Source of the DNA: Hyphomicrobiales bacterium | Lineage (GTDB): Bacteria > Pseudomonadota > Alphaproteobacteria > Rhizobiales > Aestuariivirgaceae | Length of the DNA stretch: 51,671 nt | Assembly (NCBI GenBank): GCA_016792865.1 | Contig: JAEUMJ010000069.1 | Location: 1-51,671 of the forward strand | Direction: 5' to 3' | Part shown: positions 41,384-48,804 of the stretch, one piece after another | Position numbering within the stretch: position 1 is the stretch's first letter | How the letters are laid out: each line of letters starts with the position of its first letter | Translations under genes and position numbers: made by a program | Notes under the pieces: generated by a model | The model's input: the letters and a program-made list of their open reading frames with translations, nothing else | Told to the model about the DNA's origin: nothing | Database searches by the model: none

Positions 41384-42361
41384 ATGAAGACGCTGATCAC
41401 GACGGCGGACACACAGCCGAGGGAACGGAGCCGGCACTGGCACGAAGCCATCGCCGCCACCTACTTTCCGCTCGATCTCACCTTCCGCGAACCGGAACGC
41501 TTTTCGGGAGAGGTCACCAGCTGGGATCTGGGCAACAACGTCTCGCTTTCGCGCCTGACCTCCGAAGCGTTGCGCTATCAGCGCCTGCCGCAGCATTTTC
41601 GCGCCGAGCGTGACGAGCATTTCCTGGTCACGGTTCCGGCGCAGTCGGAAATCTTCTTCTCCCAGTGCGGGAAGGATGTGCGTTGCAATCCGGGTGGCTT
41701 CATCCTGGAGCGGAGCCACGAGCCATACGAATTCAGCCACAGCGAAGCGGCTGACCTCTGGGTGCTGAAGGTCGAGGCGAAGGCCCTGGGCGGTCGCATC
41801 CGCCAGCCGGACCGCTTCTGCTCGCTGCAATTCAATGCTGCCGAAGGTGCGGGCGGCCTTTTCGCCGACATGCTCCATCTCATTCCGCCGCGCTTCGATG
41901 CCATGACAGCGGAGACGCGCAACACGGTCGGCCTTCAGCTTGTCGACCTGCTTGTGCTGGCGCTGCGGGCCGACGAACGGACGCTGACCAGCGGGGCATC
42001 CAGCGTGCGCGTGGCGCATCTCACCCGCATCGAGAGTTTCGTGCGGCGCAACCTCGGCAACAACGAACTGTCTCCCGAAGCAATTGCCCGCGGCTGCGGC
42101 ATGTCCACCCGCTACCTGCACGAACTCTTCCGCGACACCAACCAGACCGTGGGAAGCTGGGTGAGGGACCAGCGGCTGGAAGCATGCCGCGAGGCATTGT
42201 CCGACCCCGCCAACACCATGACGGTGGCCGAGATTGCCTACCGCTGGGGGTTCAGCGATCAGGCGCAGTTCTCGCGGAACTTCAAGGCCCATTTCGGACT
42301 CTCGCCTAAGGATTACAGGGCCCAGGCGCGGGCAAGGCCCGCACCCGGGAATTTGACCTAG
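41384..42361 (+). CDS. AraC-family transcriptional regulator
   Basis: A 325-residue regulator. Residues about 25-195 form an AraC-binding-like sensor domain (RSRHWHEAIAATYFPLDLTF, FLVTVPAQSEIFFSQCGKDV), like that of the FeaR/aromatic-amine group. Residues about 220-320 hold two helix-turn-helix units (AIARGCGMSTRYLHELFRDT, VAEIAYRWGFSDQAQFSRNF). The ATG at 41384 with GGGAGA seven bases upstream is chosen over an in-frame start at 41279. It is divergent from hyuB, so it most likely activates the hyu-liv operon in response to its substrate. Its stop shares CTAG with the BioY stop. Confidence 0.87.
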   Translation: MKTLITTADTQPRERSRHWHEAIAATYFPLDLTFREPERFSGEVTSWDLGNNVSLSRLTSEALRYQRLPQHFRAERDEHFLVTVPAQSEIFFSQCGKDVRCNPGGFILERSHEPYEFSHSEAADLWVLKVEAKALGGRIRQPDRFCSLQFNAAEGAGGLFADMLHLIPPRFDAMTAETRNTVGLQLVDLLVLALRADERTLTSGASSVRVAHLTRIESFVRRNLGNNELSPEAIARGCGMSTRYLHELFRDTNQTVGSWVRDQRLEACREALSDPANTMTVAEIAYRWGFSDQAQFSRNFKAHFGLSPKDYRAQARARPAPGNLT

Positions 42362-42921
42362 TCACGCGTGGCGGCGTTCCAGCCCGCGGCAAGAAGTGCC
42401 GTGGCCAGCGCCGCCTTCAGGGCTTCGGCGGGAAGGAAGGGCAGAAGCCCGGCAGCCACGGCCTTCTCGGCGCCGGTGAAGCCCGCCAGCCAGGCTACTC
42501 CCAGCGCAAAAATGAGAATTTCACCCAGCAGCATCAGCGCAATCACTTGCACCGGTGAGCGGCCAAGGCCCCTGTCGGTGAGGTGGCCCATGACGACCGC
42601 CGCAAGCAGGAAGCCGACAAGATAGCCCCCCGTGGGGCCGGCCATGTAGGCAAGTCCGGCCCCGCTTGCGAGAACCGGAAGGCCGACAGCACCGGCGGCA
42701 AGAAAGGCAAGCAGTGTCGTCCCGGCGAGGCGTGCGCCGTAGCCCGCGCCGATGAGCAGCACCACGGCCGTCTGCAAAGTCATCGGCACAGGCCAGAACG
42801 GCACCTGCACCTTGGATGAGACGGCCAGGGCGAGCACGCCGATGGCCACGAGCGCGGCCTTTGCGGCGGCGCTTTCGGCGGCACGCGGCCAGAGGGAGGA
42901 AGCGAGAGTTGAAGTTTGCAT
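42358..42921 (-). CDS. bioY: Biotin transporter substrate-binding component BioY
   Basis: A 187-residue membrane S-component with about six helices. Family motifs are VQVPFWPVPMTLQTAVVLL near residue 45 and YMAGPTGGYLVGFLLAAVVM near residue 95. It captures biotin; with an ECF module (BioMN, not here) uptake is faster, though some solitary BioY proteins may work alone. It ends an operon of biotin-dependent carboxylase parts, so supply of biotin to that enzyme explains its position. The ATG at 42921 has GAGG about nine bases upstream; an ATG two codons earlier is nearly as good. Confidence 0.88.
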   Translation of the reverse strand: MQTSTLASSLWPRAAESAAAKAALVAIGVLALAVSSKVQVPFWPVPMTLQTAVVLLIGAGYGARLAGTTLLAFLAAGAVGLPVLASGAGLAYMAGPTGGYLVGFLLAAVVMGHLTDRGLGRSPVQVIALMLLGEILIFALGVAWLAGFTGAEKAVAAGLLPFLPAEALKAALATALLAAGWNAATRD

Positions 42922-42931
42922 GGTCATGTCC

Positions 42932-43900
42932 TCACAGGATGTCACGGATCTTGTCGAGCAGCCTGGCGCGGTCCTTGCGGGCCTTCAGCGCCTGCGCCAC
43001 CGTGACCTCGACGAAGCGGGCCTGGCTGTGCGGCTGCAATTGTCCGATCAGGTCCATGTCGGCGGAGATCACGGTGCCCACCATGAAGTAGCCGCCACCC
43101 GAAACGGCGTCGCGGTGAAGCACGATCGGTTCCGTGCCCCCCGGCACCTGGATGGAGCCATAGGGATAGCAGGCATCGACAATGTTGGACGGATCGGACC
43201 CCGCGCCGAAAGGCTGTTCGCGGGGCACGAACTCAAGCGCCTTGCCGCCACGGAAGCGATAGCCGATGCGGTCCGCCTCCGGTGCCACCTTCCAGGTGTC
43301 CGCAAAGAAGTGCTTGCCCGCCTCGGTGGTGATGCGGTGCCAGTAGAGCCCCGGCACCATGCGCAGTTCCGCCGGCGCAGAAGGACCGCGCCGCAGCTTT
43401 TCAGGAATGGTCCGGCCTTCCTTCGCCGCCCTGCCCTTTCCGGTCGGGAGCTTGTCGCCCGCTTCCAGCTTGCGGCCCTTGAAACCGCCGAGTGCACCCA
43501 GGGTGTAGGTGGAGCGCGAGCCAAGCACGACGGGCACATCGATGCCGCCGGAGACCGCGATGTAGGCACGGGCACCCTTCTTGAGGAAATCGAAGCTCAG
43601 GGTCTGCCCCTTCTTCACCTTGAAAGAAGTCCACAGCGGCTTTGGCTCTCCGTCCACTTTCGGAGGCAGTTCGGCACCGGTCACGGCAACCGTTGCGTCT
43701 TCCGTGAACTTCAGTTCCGGCCCCATGAAGACCGCTTCGAGGACGGCGGCGTCTTCCTTGTTTCCGACCAGCAGGTTGGCGCAGCGCAGTGCAAAGCGGT
43801 CCATGCCGCCCGAAAGCGGAATTCCGATATGATAGTAACCAGGACGGCCCAGGTCCTGAACGGTGGTCGAAAGACCGGGCTTCACGACATTAACGGCCAT
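42932..43900 (-). CDS. pxpC: Biotin-dependent carboxyltransferase / 5-oxoprolinase subunit C family (KipA/PxpC-like)
   Basis: A 322-residue protein of the KipA/AHS2 family. It has VVKPGLSTTVQDLGRPGY at the N-terminus, ARAYIAVSGGIDVPVVLGSR in the middle and GGGYFMVGTVISADMDLIGQ near the end. In urea carboxylase the homologous domain forms half of the carboxyltransferase active site; in PxpABC it is part of 5-oxoprolinase. It overlaps the PxpB-like gene by 11 bases. With accC and accB in the same operon, a role in a biotin-dependent carboxylase is more likely than plain oxoprolinase, but both remain open. Confidence 0.85.
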   Translation of the reverse strand: MAVNVVKPGLSTTVQDLGRPGYYHIGIPLSGGMDRFALRCANLLVGNKEDAAVLEAVFMGPELKFTEDATVAVTGAELPPKVDGEPKPLWTSFKVKKGQTLSFDFLKKGARAYIAVSGGIDVPVVLGSRSTYTLGALGGFKGRKLEAGDKLPTGKGRAAKEGRTIPEKLRRGPSAPAELRMVPGLYWHRITTEAGKHFFADTWKVAPEADRIGYRFRGGKALEFVPREQPFGAGSDPSNIVDACYPYGSIQVPGGTEPIVLHRDAVSGGGYFMVGTVISADMDLIGQLQPHSQARFVEVTVAQALKARKDRARLLDKIRDIL

Positions 43901-44765
43901 TGAGCGCCCCCATCAGCTTGGCATTGTAGCCATCCATGTCCTTCCTGAATTCATCGAGCGAGAAGGACACATCGCGCATCTTCGGCGTGAATTTGCCCTT
44001 GTCCACGGCAGCCACGGTCTCATCGTATTCGGCGCGGTCAATCGGTTTCCACTTCACGATGTCACCCGGCTTGAACAGGCACATGAAGTCACGGAGGTAC
44101 TTGATCTTCTGGTTGGGGTCGTAGATCGGCATCGGCGTTATGCCGAACATCTGATAGCCGCCTGCGCCACGAACCGAATAGATGCACCCGAAGCAACCGC
44201 CATGGCCTACCGTGAGTTTCGGCGTGTCGGTACGCGGGCGCAGGTACTTCGGTGACTGGATCTGCCGCTGCCTGTCCACCATCTGGTAGAGGAACGGCAA
44301 GCCCGCGACAAATCCCACCATGGAAACAAACCAGGGTGCGCCCGAATGGGCCTTGATGAAGCCGTCCACCCCGTCAAGGTTGTTGATGCGGGCGGTGTAC
44401 TCGATATCGGTCGATTTCGGATCCTGGTGCCGTTCGCGGAAGCGCATCAGCGTTTCATGCGTCCACGGATCGTTATAGAGCACCGGAATCTCGATGATGC
44501 GGGTCTTCAGCGTATGCTTGCCCTTGGAGGCATCCCGTTCGATCGCCTTCAGTTCCTTCAGCATATCGGCGGGCTTGATGACATCCGGATTGAACTTGAT
44601 CTGGTAAGAGGCGTTTGCGGGGCAGATTTCCGTGACACCCTTGATCCTCGCCTTCTTCACGGCATTGGTGACGGACAGTGACTTGAAGAAGGCTTCAAGA
44701 GACATGGCTTCGTCGCATTCGACAAAGATGTGCTCGTCACCGCCAAATGAGTACCTGCTTTTCAT
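43890..44765 (-). CDS. pxpB: 5-oxoprolinase subunit B family (KipI/AHS1-like), long form
   Basis: A 291-residue protein of the KipI/AHS1 family. Conserved parts are IIEIPVLYNDPWTHETL, GFVAGLPFLYQMVD and GHGGCFGCIYSVRGAGGYQMFGI (shown here in its core GGCFGCIYSVRGAGGYQ). It is some 70 residues longer than E. coli PxpB (about 218), mostly by a C-terminal extension. The homologous domain in urea carboxylase is the second half of the carboxyltransferase. The ATG has GGAGG upstream. It overlaps the PxpC-like gene and follows accC by 16 bases. Confidence 0.83.
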   Translation of the reverse strand: MKSRYSFGGDEHIFVECDEAMSLEAFFKSLSVTNAVKKARIKGVTEICPANASYQIKFNPDVIKPADMLKELKAIERDASKGKHTLKTRIIEIPVLYNDPWTHETLMRFRERHQDPKSTDIEYTARINNLDGVDGFIKAHSGAPWFVSMVGFVAGLPFLYQMVDRQRQIQSPKYLRPRTDTPKLTVGHGGCFGCIYSVRGAGGYQMFGITPMPIYDPNQKIKYLRDFMCLFKPGDIVKWKPIDRAEYDETVAAVDKGKFTPKMRDVSFSLDEFRKDMDGYNAKLMGALNGR

Positions 44766-44781
44766 GTGTGGCCCGCCTCCT

Positions 44782-46149
44782 TCATTGGGTCAACCGATGG
44801 GCATTCTTTTCCAGCCACGGCTCCAGCCAGCGCGTATGCACATCGCTTGCAAGCACCTGCGGGTCCGTGGCGAGAATCTGGTGGAGTGATTTGGTGGTGG
44901 CGAGACCCTGCACATCAAGCTCCGCGAGGGCGCGGGCCATGCGCGTGATTGCGCCTTCGCGCGTCTCGTCCCAGACAATGAGCTTGCCAAGAAGAGAGTC
45001 ATAGAAAGGCGGCACCTGATAACCGGCATAGAGCATCGTATCGAAGCGCGTGCCCGGACCTCCCGGCACCTTCAGGCTTTCCACCGTTCCCGGTGCAGGC
45101 ATGAAGTTCTTCGCCGGGTCCTCGGCATTGATCCGCACTTCGATGGAGTGGCCGCGCCGGGTCACATCTGATTGGCTGAAGCGCAGGGGTTCGCCCGCGC
45201 AGACACTGATCATCTCGCGCACCAGGTCGATGCCGGTGATCATTTCCGTCACCGGATGCTCCACCTGGATACGGGTGTTCATTTCGATGAAGTAGAAGGA
45301 CTGGCTCTGGTCATCGTAAAGGTATTCCAGCGTGCCCGCCCCTCGGTAGTTCGTGCTGGCGGCGAGGGCAACGGCGGAGGCACACAGCTCCTGGCGGACC
45401 TTCTCCGGCAGGATGGCAGACGGCGCCTCCTCCCACACCTTCTGGCGACGGCGCTGGAGGGAACACTCCCGTTCAAAGCAATGAATGGCATTCCGCCCAT
45501 CGGCGAGGATCTGCACTTCGATGTGCCGCGCCCGCTCGATGACCTTTTCGACATAGAGTCCGCCATCTCCGAATGCCGCCTTTGCTTCGGCACTCGCCTG
45601 CGGCATCAATGTCTCGAATTCTTCCATTGAATGCGCAATGCGAATGCCCCGGCCACCGCCCCCGGCCGCAGCCTTGATCATCACCGGAAAGCCGATCTGG
45701 GCCGCCACCCGGCGGGCCTCGTCCGGATCATCAATCCTGCCTTCGGAACCCGGAACGCATGGCACGCCCGCCTTCTTGGCAGCCACGCGGGCCGCCACCT
45801 TGTCGCCCATGGTGCGGATCGCGTCACCCGACGGGCCGATGAAGACAAGCCCCGCTGCCGTCACGGCGTCGGCAAAGCCGGCATTCTCGGCCAGGAAGCC
45901 ATAACCGGGATGGACGGCATCCGCACCCGTTTCCCTGGCGGCATTCAGGATGGCGTCGATGTTGAGATAGGACCTGGCAGCATGGGGCGGGCCGATGTTC
46001 ACCGCTTCGTCGGCCATGCGCACCGCCAGGGACTCCACATCAGCCGCGCTGTGCACCTGCACGGTCTTGAGTCCAAGCTCCCGCGCTGCCCGGATGATCC
46101 GGACGGCGATCTCGCCCCTGTTGGCGACGAGGAGCTTCCTGATCTTCAT
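44782..46149 (-). CDS. accC: Biotin carboxylase subunit
   Basis: A 455-residue ATP-grasp enzyme that carboxylates biotin with bicarbonate. Motifs are IRKLLVANRGEIAVRIIRAA at the N-terminus, MIKAAAGGGGRGIRI (glycine-rich loop), ARHIEVQILAD, and FIEMNTRIQVEHPVTEMITG with the metal-binding Glu and Asn. All catalytic residues are present and the length is normal. It lies four bases after the accB-like gene. The house-keeping acetyl-CoA carboxylase copy would normally sit elsewhere with a standard accB, so this set probably serves a catabolic carboxylase. Confidence 0.88.
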   Translation of the reverse strand: MKIRKLLVANRGEIAVRIIRAARELGLKTVQVHSAADVESLAVRMADEAVNIGPPHAARSYLNIDAILNAARETGADAVHPGYGFLAENAGFADAVTAAGLVFIGPSGDAIRTMGDKVAARVAAKKAGVPCVPGSEGRIDDPDEARRVAAQIGFPVMIKAAAGGGGRGIRIAHSMEEFETLMPQASAEAKAAFGDGGLYVEKVIERARHIEVQILADGRNAIHCFERECSLQRRRQKVWEEAPSAILPEKVRQELCASAVALAASTNYRGAGTLEYLYDDQSQSFYFIEMNTRIQVEHPVTEMITGIDLVREMISVCAGEPLRFSQSDVTRRGHSIEVRINAEDPAKNFMPAPGTVESLKVPGGPGTRFDTMLYAGYQVPPFYDSLLGKLIVWDETREGAITRMARALAELDVQGLATTKSLHQILATDPQVLASDVHTRWLEPWLEKNAHRLTQ

Positions 46150-46153
46150 GGCT

Positions 46154-46390
46154 TCAACCGATTTCGGCGAGCGGCTGTCCCGCCATCACCGGTTCTTCAT
46201 TGTCGGCAATGAACTTCACGATCCTGCCCGCCGCTTCCGCCTTCACTTCGGTGAACGACTTCATCACCTCGATGAGGCCGATCACCTCTCCCTCCGCCAC
46301 CATGTCACCGTCGTTCTTGTAGGGCGGCTTGTCGGGCGAGGGCCGGCGGTAGAAGGTTCCCGGCAGGGGGGACAGCAAGTGCTTGCTCAT
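46154..46390 (-). CDS. accB: Short biotin carboxyl carrier protein
   Basis: A 78-residue protein made of a single biotinyl domain. The biotin-bearing lysine is Lys 44 in IEVMKSFTEVKAE, a variant of the usual AMKM motif. GTFYRRPSPDKPPY at the N-terminus is typical of AccB-like carriers, but the long Pro/Ala N-terminal arm of standard AccB (total about 150) is missing. The ATG at 46390 has GGAGAG upstream; the frame runs further to 46486 without domain content. It would carry carboxybiotin between the accC subunit and the PxpB/PxpC-like carboxyltransferase. Confidence 0.85.
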   Translation of the reverse strand: MSKHLLSPLPGTFYRRPSPDKPPYKNDGDMVAEGEVIGLIEVMKSFTEVKAEAAGRIVKFIADNEEPVMAGQPLAEIG

Positions 46391-46406
46391 GGGGCTCTCC
46401 AAAATC

Positions 46407-47132
46407 TCAGGATGTGCGATAGGGTTTGATGGCCTCGCGCACGGCAAAGGCAATATCGACGGCGTTCGGCGTATCGGAATGAACACAGATGGTGGCGGCC
46501 CCCACGGCAGCGTCCTTGCCGCCCACGGTCTTCACCTTGCCTTCACGAATGGCGCGCACGCACTTCGAGGCGGCGTCGGCGGGATCCTTGGCGTCGTGCT
46601 CGCGGGTGATGATCAGGCCGCCGTCATCATTGTAGTCAAGGTCGGCGTAGAATTCCGGCACGAAGGTGTGGCCTCGCGCGGTGTAGACCTTCTGGTGGTT
46701 GGTGTTGACCATGCCGAAAAGCGGCACCTTGAAAATATCCGCCACGTCGCACACCGCGTGGGCCACGTCTTCCATGCGGGCCGCCATTCCATACAGCGAA
46801 CCATGGGGCTTGATGTGACTCAGCGTCATTCCCTCAGCATCGAGGAAGCCCTTCAGCGCACCCACCTGGTAAATCAGGCAGTTGGCCAGTTCCTCCCGGC
46901 CGATCTTCATCTCGCGGCGGCCAAAGCCCTGCAAATCCGGCAGGGACGGATGTGCGCCCACCTTCACGCCGTGCCGCTTGGCGAGTTGGACCGTCTTCCG
47001 CATGTGGTTGAAATCAGAGGCATGGAAACCGCAGGCCACATTGGCCTCGTCGATGAGCGGCATCAGCCCTTCGTCGTCACCCATCTTGTACAGGCCAAAG
47101 GCTTCGCCCATGTCGCAGTTGATCGCTGCCAT
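46407..47132 (-). CDS. pxpA: 5-oxoprolinase subunit A family hydrolase (LamB/YcsF, PxpA-like)
   Basis: A 241-residue cytoplasmic TIM-barrel-like protein. Conserved parts are INCDMGEAFGLYKMGDDE, NVACGFHASDFNHMRKTV, GVKVGAHPSLPDLQGFGRRE, LSHIKPHGSLYGMA and a C-terminal TICVHSDTPNAVDIA. The family is needed for lactam utilisation in fungi (LamB) and for 5-oxoproline cleavage in bacteria. The ATG at 47132 has AGGGAAG upstream; a longer frame to 47261 crosses the divergent promoter region. It is the first gene of the operon, facing a LysR-type regulator. Confidence 0.88.
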   Translation of the reverse strand: MAAINCDMGEAFGLYKMGDDEGLMPLIDEANVACGFHASDFNHMRKTVQLAKRHGVKVGAHPSLPDLQGFGRREMKIGREELANCLIYQVGALKGFLDAEGMTLSHIKPHGSLYGMAARMEDVAHAVCDVADIFKVPLFGMVNTNHQKVYTARGHTFVPEFYADLDYNDDGGLIITREHDAKDPADAASKCVRAIREGKVKTVGGKDAAVGAATICVHSDTPNAVDIAFAVREAIKPYRTS

Positions 47133-47237
47133 GCGTTTCTTCCCTGTTGTCCGGCAGGTTTGGCGCCCGCCCTTGTCATTTTTTTTCAGATTGTGACGGA
47201 GGCCCGATATTGTAAAATACGAAAAATTGCTAACCGA

Positions 47238-47254
47238 TATCGGAAAATTCGATA
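47238..47254. promoter_or_regulatory. LysR-type box between pxpA and lysR-type genes
   Basis: TATCG and CGATA arms flank seven bases and end right at the regulator's start codon. It fits the ATC-N9-GAT form of some LysR sites. A second weak half-pattern, TATT-GTAA-AATA, lies at about 47208-47219, and CCGATATCGG at 47234-47243 is a perfect palindrome. Autoregulation and control of pxpA are likely. Confidence 0.5.
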
Positions 47255-48163
47255 ATGCCACTTTCCCTCAAGCAGATCCGGTATTTCATCGCGACAGCGG
47301 ATGCAGGTCAGGTCAGCCAGGCTGCGATCGAAGTCAATGTGTCGCAATCGGCCATCACCGCAGCCGTGAAGCAACTCGAACACGACCTCGGCGTCACCTT
47401 GTTCCGGCGCCATAATTCCGGCGTATCCCTGACGGCCGAGGGAACGCGCTTCCTGCAGCATGCCCGCAACATCATGGCTGCCGTGAACAGTGCCGAAAAT
47501 GCCCCGCTCACCGAGGAAAAGGCCATCACGGGCACGGTGAAGCTGGGTGTTTCGTACACGGTTGCGGGCTACTTCCTGCCCCGACACTATGCCCGCTTCA
47601 AGCGCAGCTTCCCCCGCGTCAAGGTGGATATCTACGAGTTGCCGCGCAATGCCATCGAAGGCGGCCTGAAGGATGGCTCGCTCGACATGGCGGTGATGCT
47701 CGTCTCCAACATGGCGGACCGCAATCACCTCGCCTACGAAACCCTGTTTCGGTCGCGCCGCCGCCTCTGGCTGCCGGTGGAGCACCCGTTGTTGCAGGCG
47801 GAAGTGATCACCCTCGAAGATGTGATGCCGCTGCCCTACGTGATGCTCACCGTGGACGAAGCCAGCCGCACGGCACAACGCTATTGGCAGCCAACGGGGC
47901 TAAAGCCGAACATCGTTTTCAACACATCGTCGGTGGAGGCGGTGCGCAGCATGGTTGCCGATGGCATTGGCGTGACCATCCTGTCTGACATGGTCTATCG
48001 CGCCTGGTCGCTGGAGGGCCAGCGCATCGAGCTGCGCAACATCGCCGCCGACATCCCGACCATGGACGTGGGCCTGGCCTGGAACAAGAAGCGCGTTCAG
48101 TCGGATGCCACCAAGACACTGCACGAATTCTTCAGCCTGTCCTTCGGCGGCGCTTCCGGCTGA
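47255..48163 (+). CDS. LysR-family transcriptional regulator
   Basis: A 302-residue regulator. Residues 1-60 form the winged helix-turn-helix (LKQIRYFIATADAGQVSQAA, then VSQSAITAAVKQLE). Residues about 90-300 form the effector-binding domain (GTVKLGVSYTVAGYFLPRHY, ADGIGVTILSDMVYRAW). The ATG at 47255 has only a weak GGAA upstream and sits against an inverted repeat, so repression of its own gene is plausible. It is divergent from the pxpA-accBC-pxpBC-bioY operon, which it most likely activates. Confidence 0.88.
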   Translation: MPLSLKQIRYFIATADAGQVSQAAIEVNVSQSAITAAVKQLEHDLGVTLFRRHNSGVSLTAEGTRFLQHARNIMAAVNSAENAPLTEEKAITGTVKLGVSYTVAGYFLPRHYARFKRSFPRVKVDIYELPRNAIEGGLKDGSLDMAVMLVSNMADRNHLAYETLFRSRRRLWLPVEHPLLQAEVITLEDVMPLPYVMLTVDEASRTAQRYWQPTGLKPNIVFNTSSVEAVRSMVADGIGVTILSDMVYRAWSLEGQRIELRNIAADIPTMDVGLAWNKKRVQSDATKTLHEFFSLSFGGASG

Positions 48164-48166
48164 TCC

Positions 48167-48469
48167 CTACTTCATTTCCACTTCGATGAAGGCGCATTCG
48201 AATTCATTGCCGTTGATGACATCGTGTTCCACTCCCTCGTTGCGGAAGTAGGGAATGCCATTCTTCATCGGCGCCAGGGTGCGCTTGCCGCCCCCCAGAT
48301 CGATTTCGAGCTGGCCATCGAACAGGGGAACCACAACATAATCATAGGCATGCCGGTGCCAGCCGGTGTTGTCGCCCTTCTTCCGGAAGCGCCATTCCGT
48401 GACGCGGACCCGTTCGTTGTCGATGAAGACGGTGGGGATGGCATTTCCGGGCTTGGCGCTGTCACACAT
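48167..48469 (-). CDS. Small cupin-domain protein
   Basis: A 100-residue single-domain cupin. The metal site is seen as GWHRHAYDYVVVPLFDG (motif 1) and PYFRNEGVEHDVIN (motif 2). Such small cupins can be isomerases, dioxygenase-like enzymes or ligand binders; no activity can be assigned. The ATG at 48469 has GAGGAG upstream. It converges on the LysR-type gene with three bases between stops, and may be unrelated to that operon. Confidence 0.75.
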   Translation of the reverse strand: MCDSAKPGNAIPTVFIDNERVRVTEWRFRKKGDNTGWHRHAYDYVVVPLFDGQLEIDLGGGKRTLAPMKNGIPYFRNEGVEHDVINGNEFECAFIEVEMK

Positions 48470-48538
48470 GGTCGTTTCTCCTCGCGCAAGGAGAAACCCG
48501 TCCCCGCCACCTGTCAACCTTCCAGAAAATCCTGCTTG

Positions 48539-48553
48539 TGTGACCAAGTCACA
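48539..48553. promoter_or_regulatory. TGTGAC-CAA-GTCACA inverted repeat
   Basis: Perfect six-base arms with a three-base centre lie in the middle of the intergenic region between the cupin and DUF2892 genes. It looks like a CRP/FNR-type site (TGTGA...TCACA) but has five bases between the cores where CRP sites have six. Confidence 0.4.
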
Positions 48554-48609
48554 GACGGACCGGTGCGGGGGCCGCTATGGGTAGCCTTACCAACCAAAGG
48601 AGGTTCATC

Positions 48610-48804
48610 ATGAAGACCAATGAAGGCTCAATCGACCGCGCACTCCGCATCATTGTCGGGCTTGGCGTCCTGTCGCTCGCATTCGTCGGGCCGCAGACGC
48701 CGTGGGGCTACATCGGCATCGTGCCGTTGCTGACCGGCCTGATCGGCTGGTGCCCGGCCTACACCCTGCTCGGCATCAACACCTGCCCGGTGAAGAAGGC
48801 CTGA
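48610..48804 (+). CDS. DUF2892 (YgaP-like) small inner-membrane protein
   Basis: A 64-residue protein with two hydrophobic helices (ALRIIVGLGVLSLAFVG and YIGIVPLLTGLIGW). The C-terminal part, GWCPAYTLLGINTCPVKK, has two cysteines and matches the DUF2892 family, which is also the C-terminal domain of YgaP rhodanese proteins. These are often found with sulfur-handling genes, but none is adjacent. An excellent AAAGGAGG site precedes the ATG at 48610. Its TGA stop abuts the stop of the convergent ABC gene in TGATCA. Confidence 0.83.
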   Translation: MKTNEGSIDRALRIIVGLGVLSLAFVGPQTPWGYIGIVPLLTGLIGWCPAYTLLGINTCPVKKA

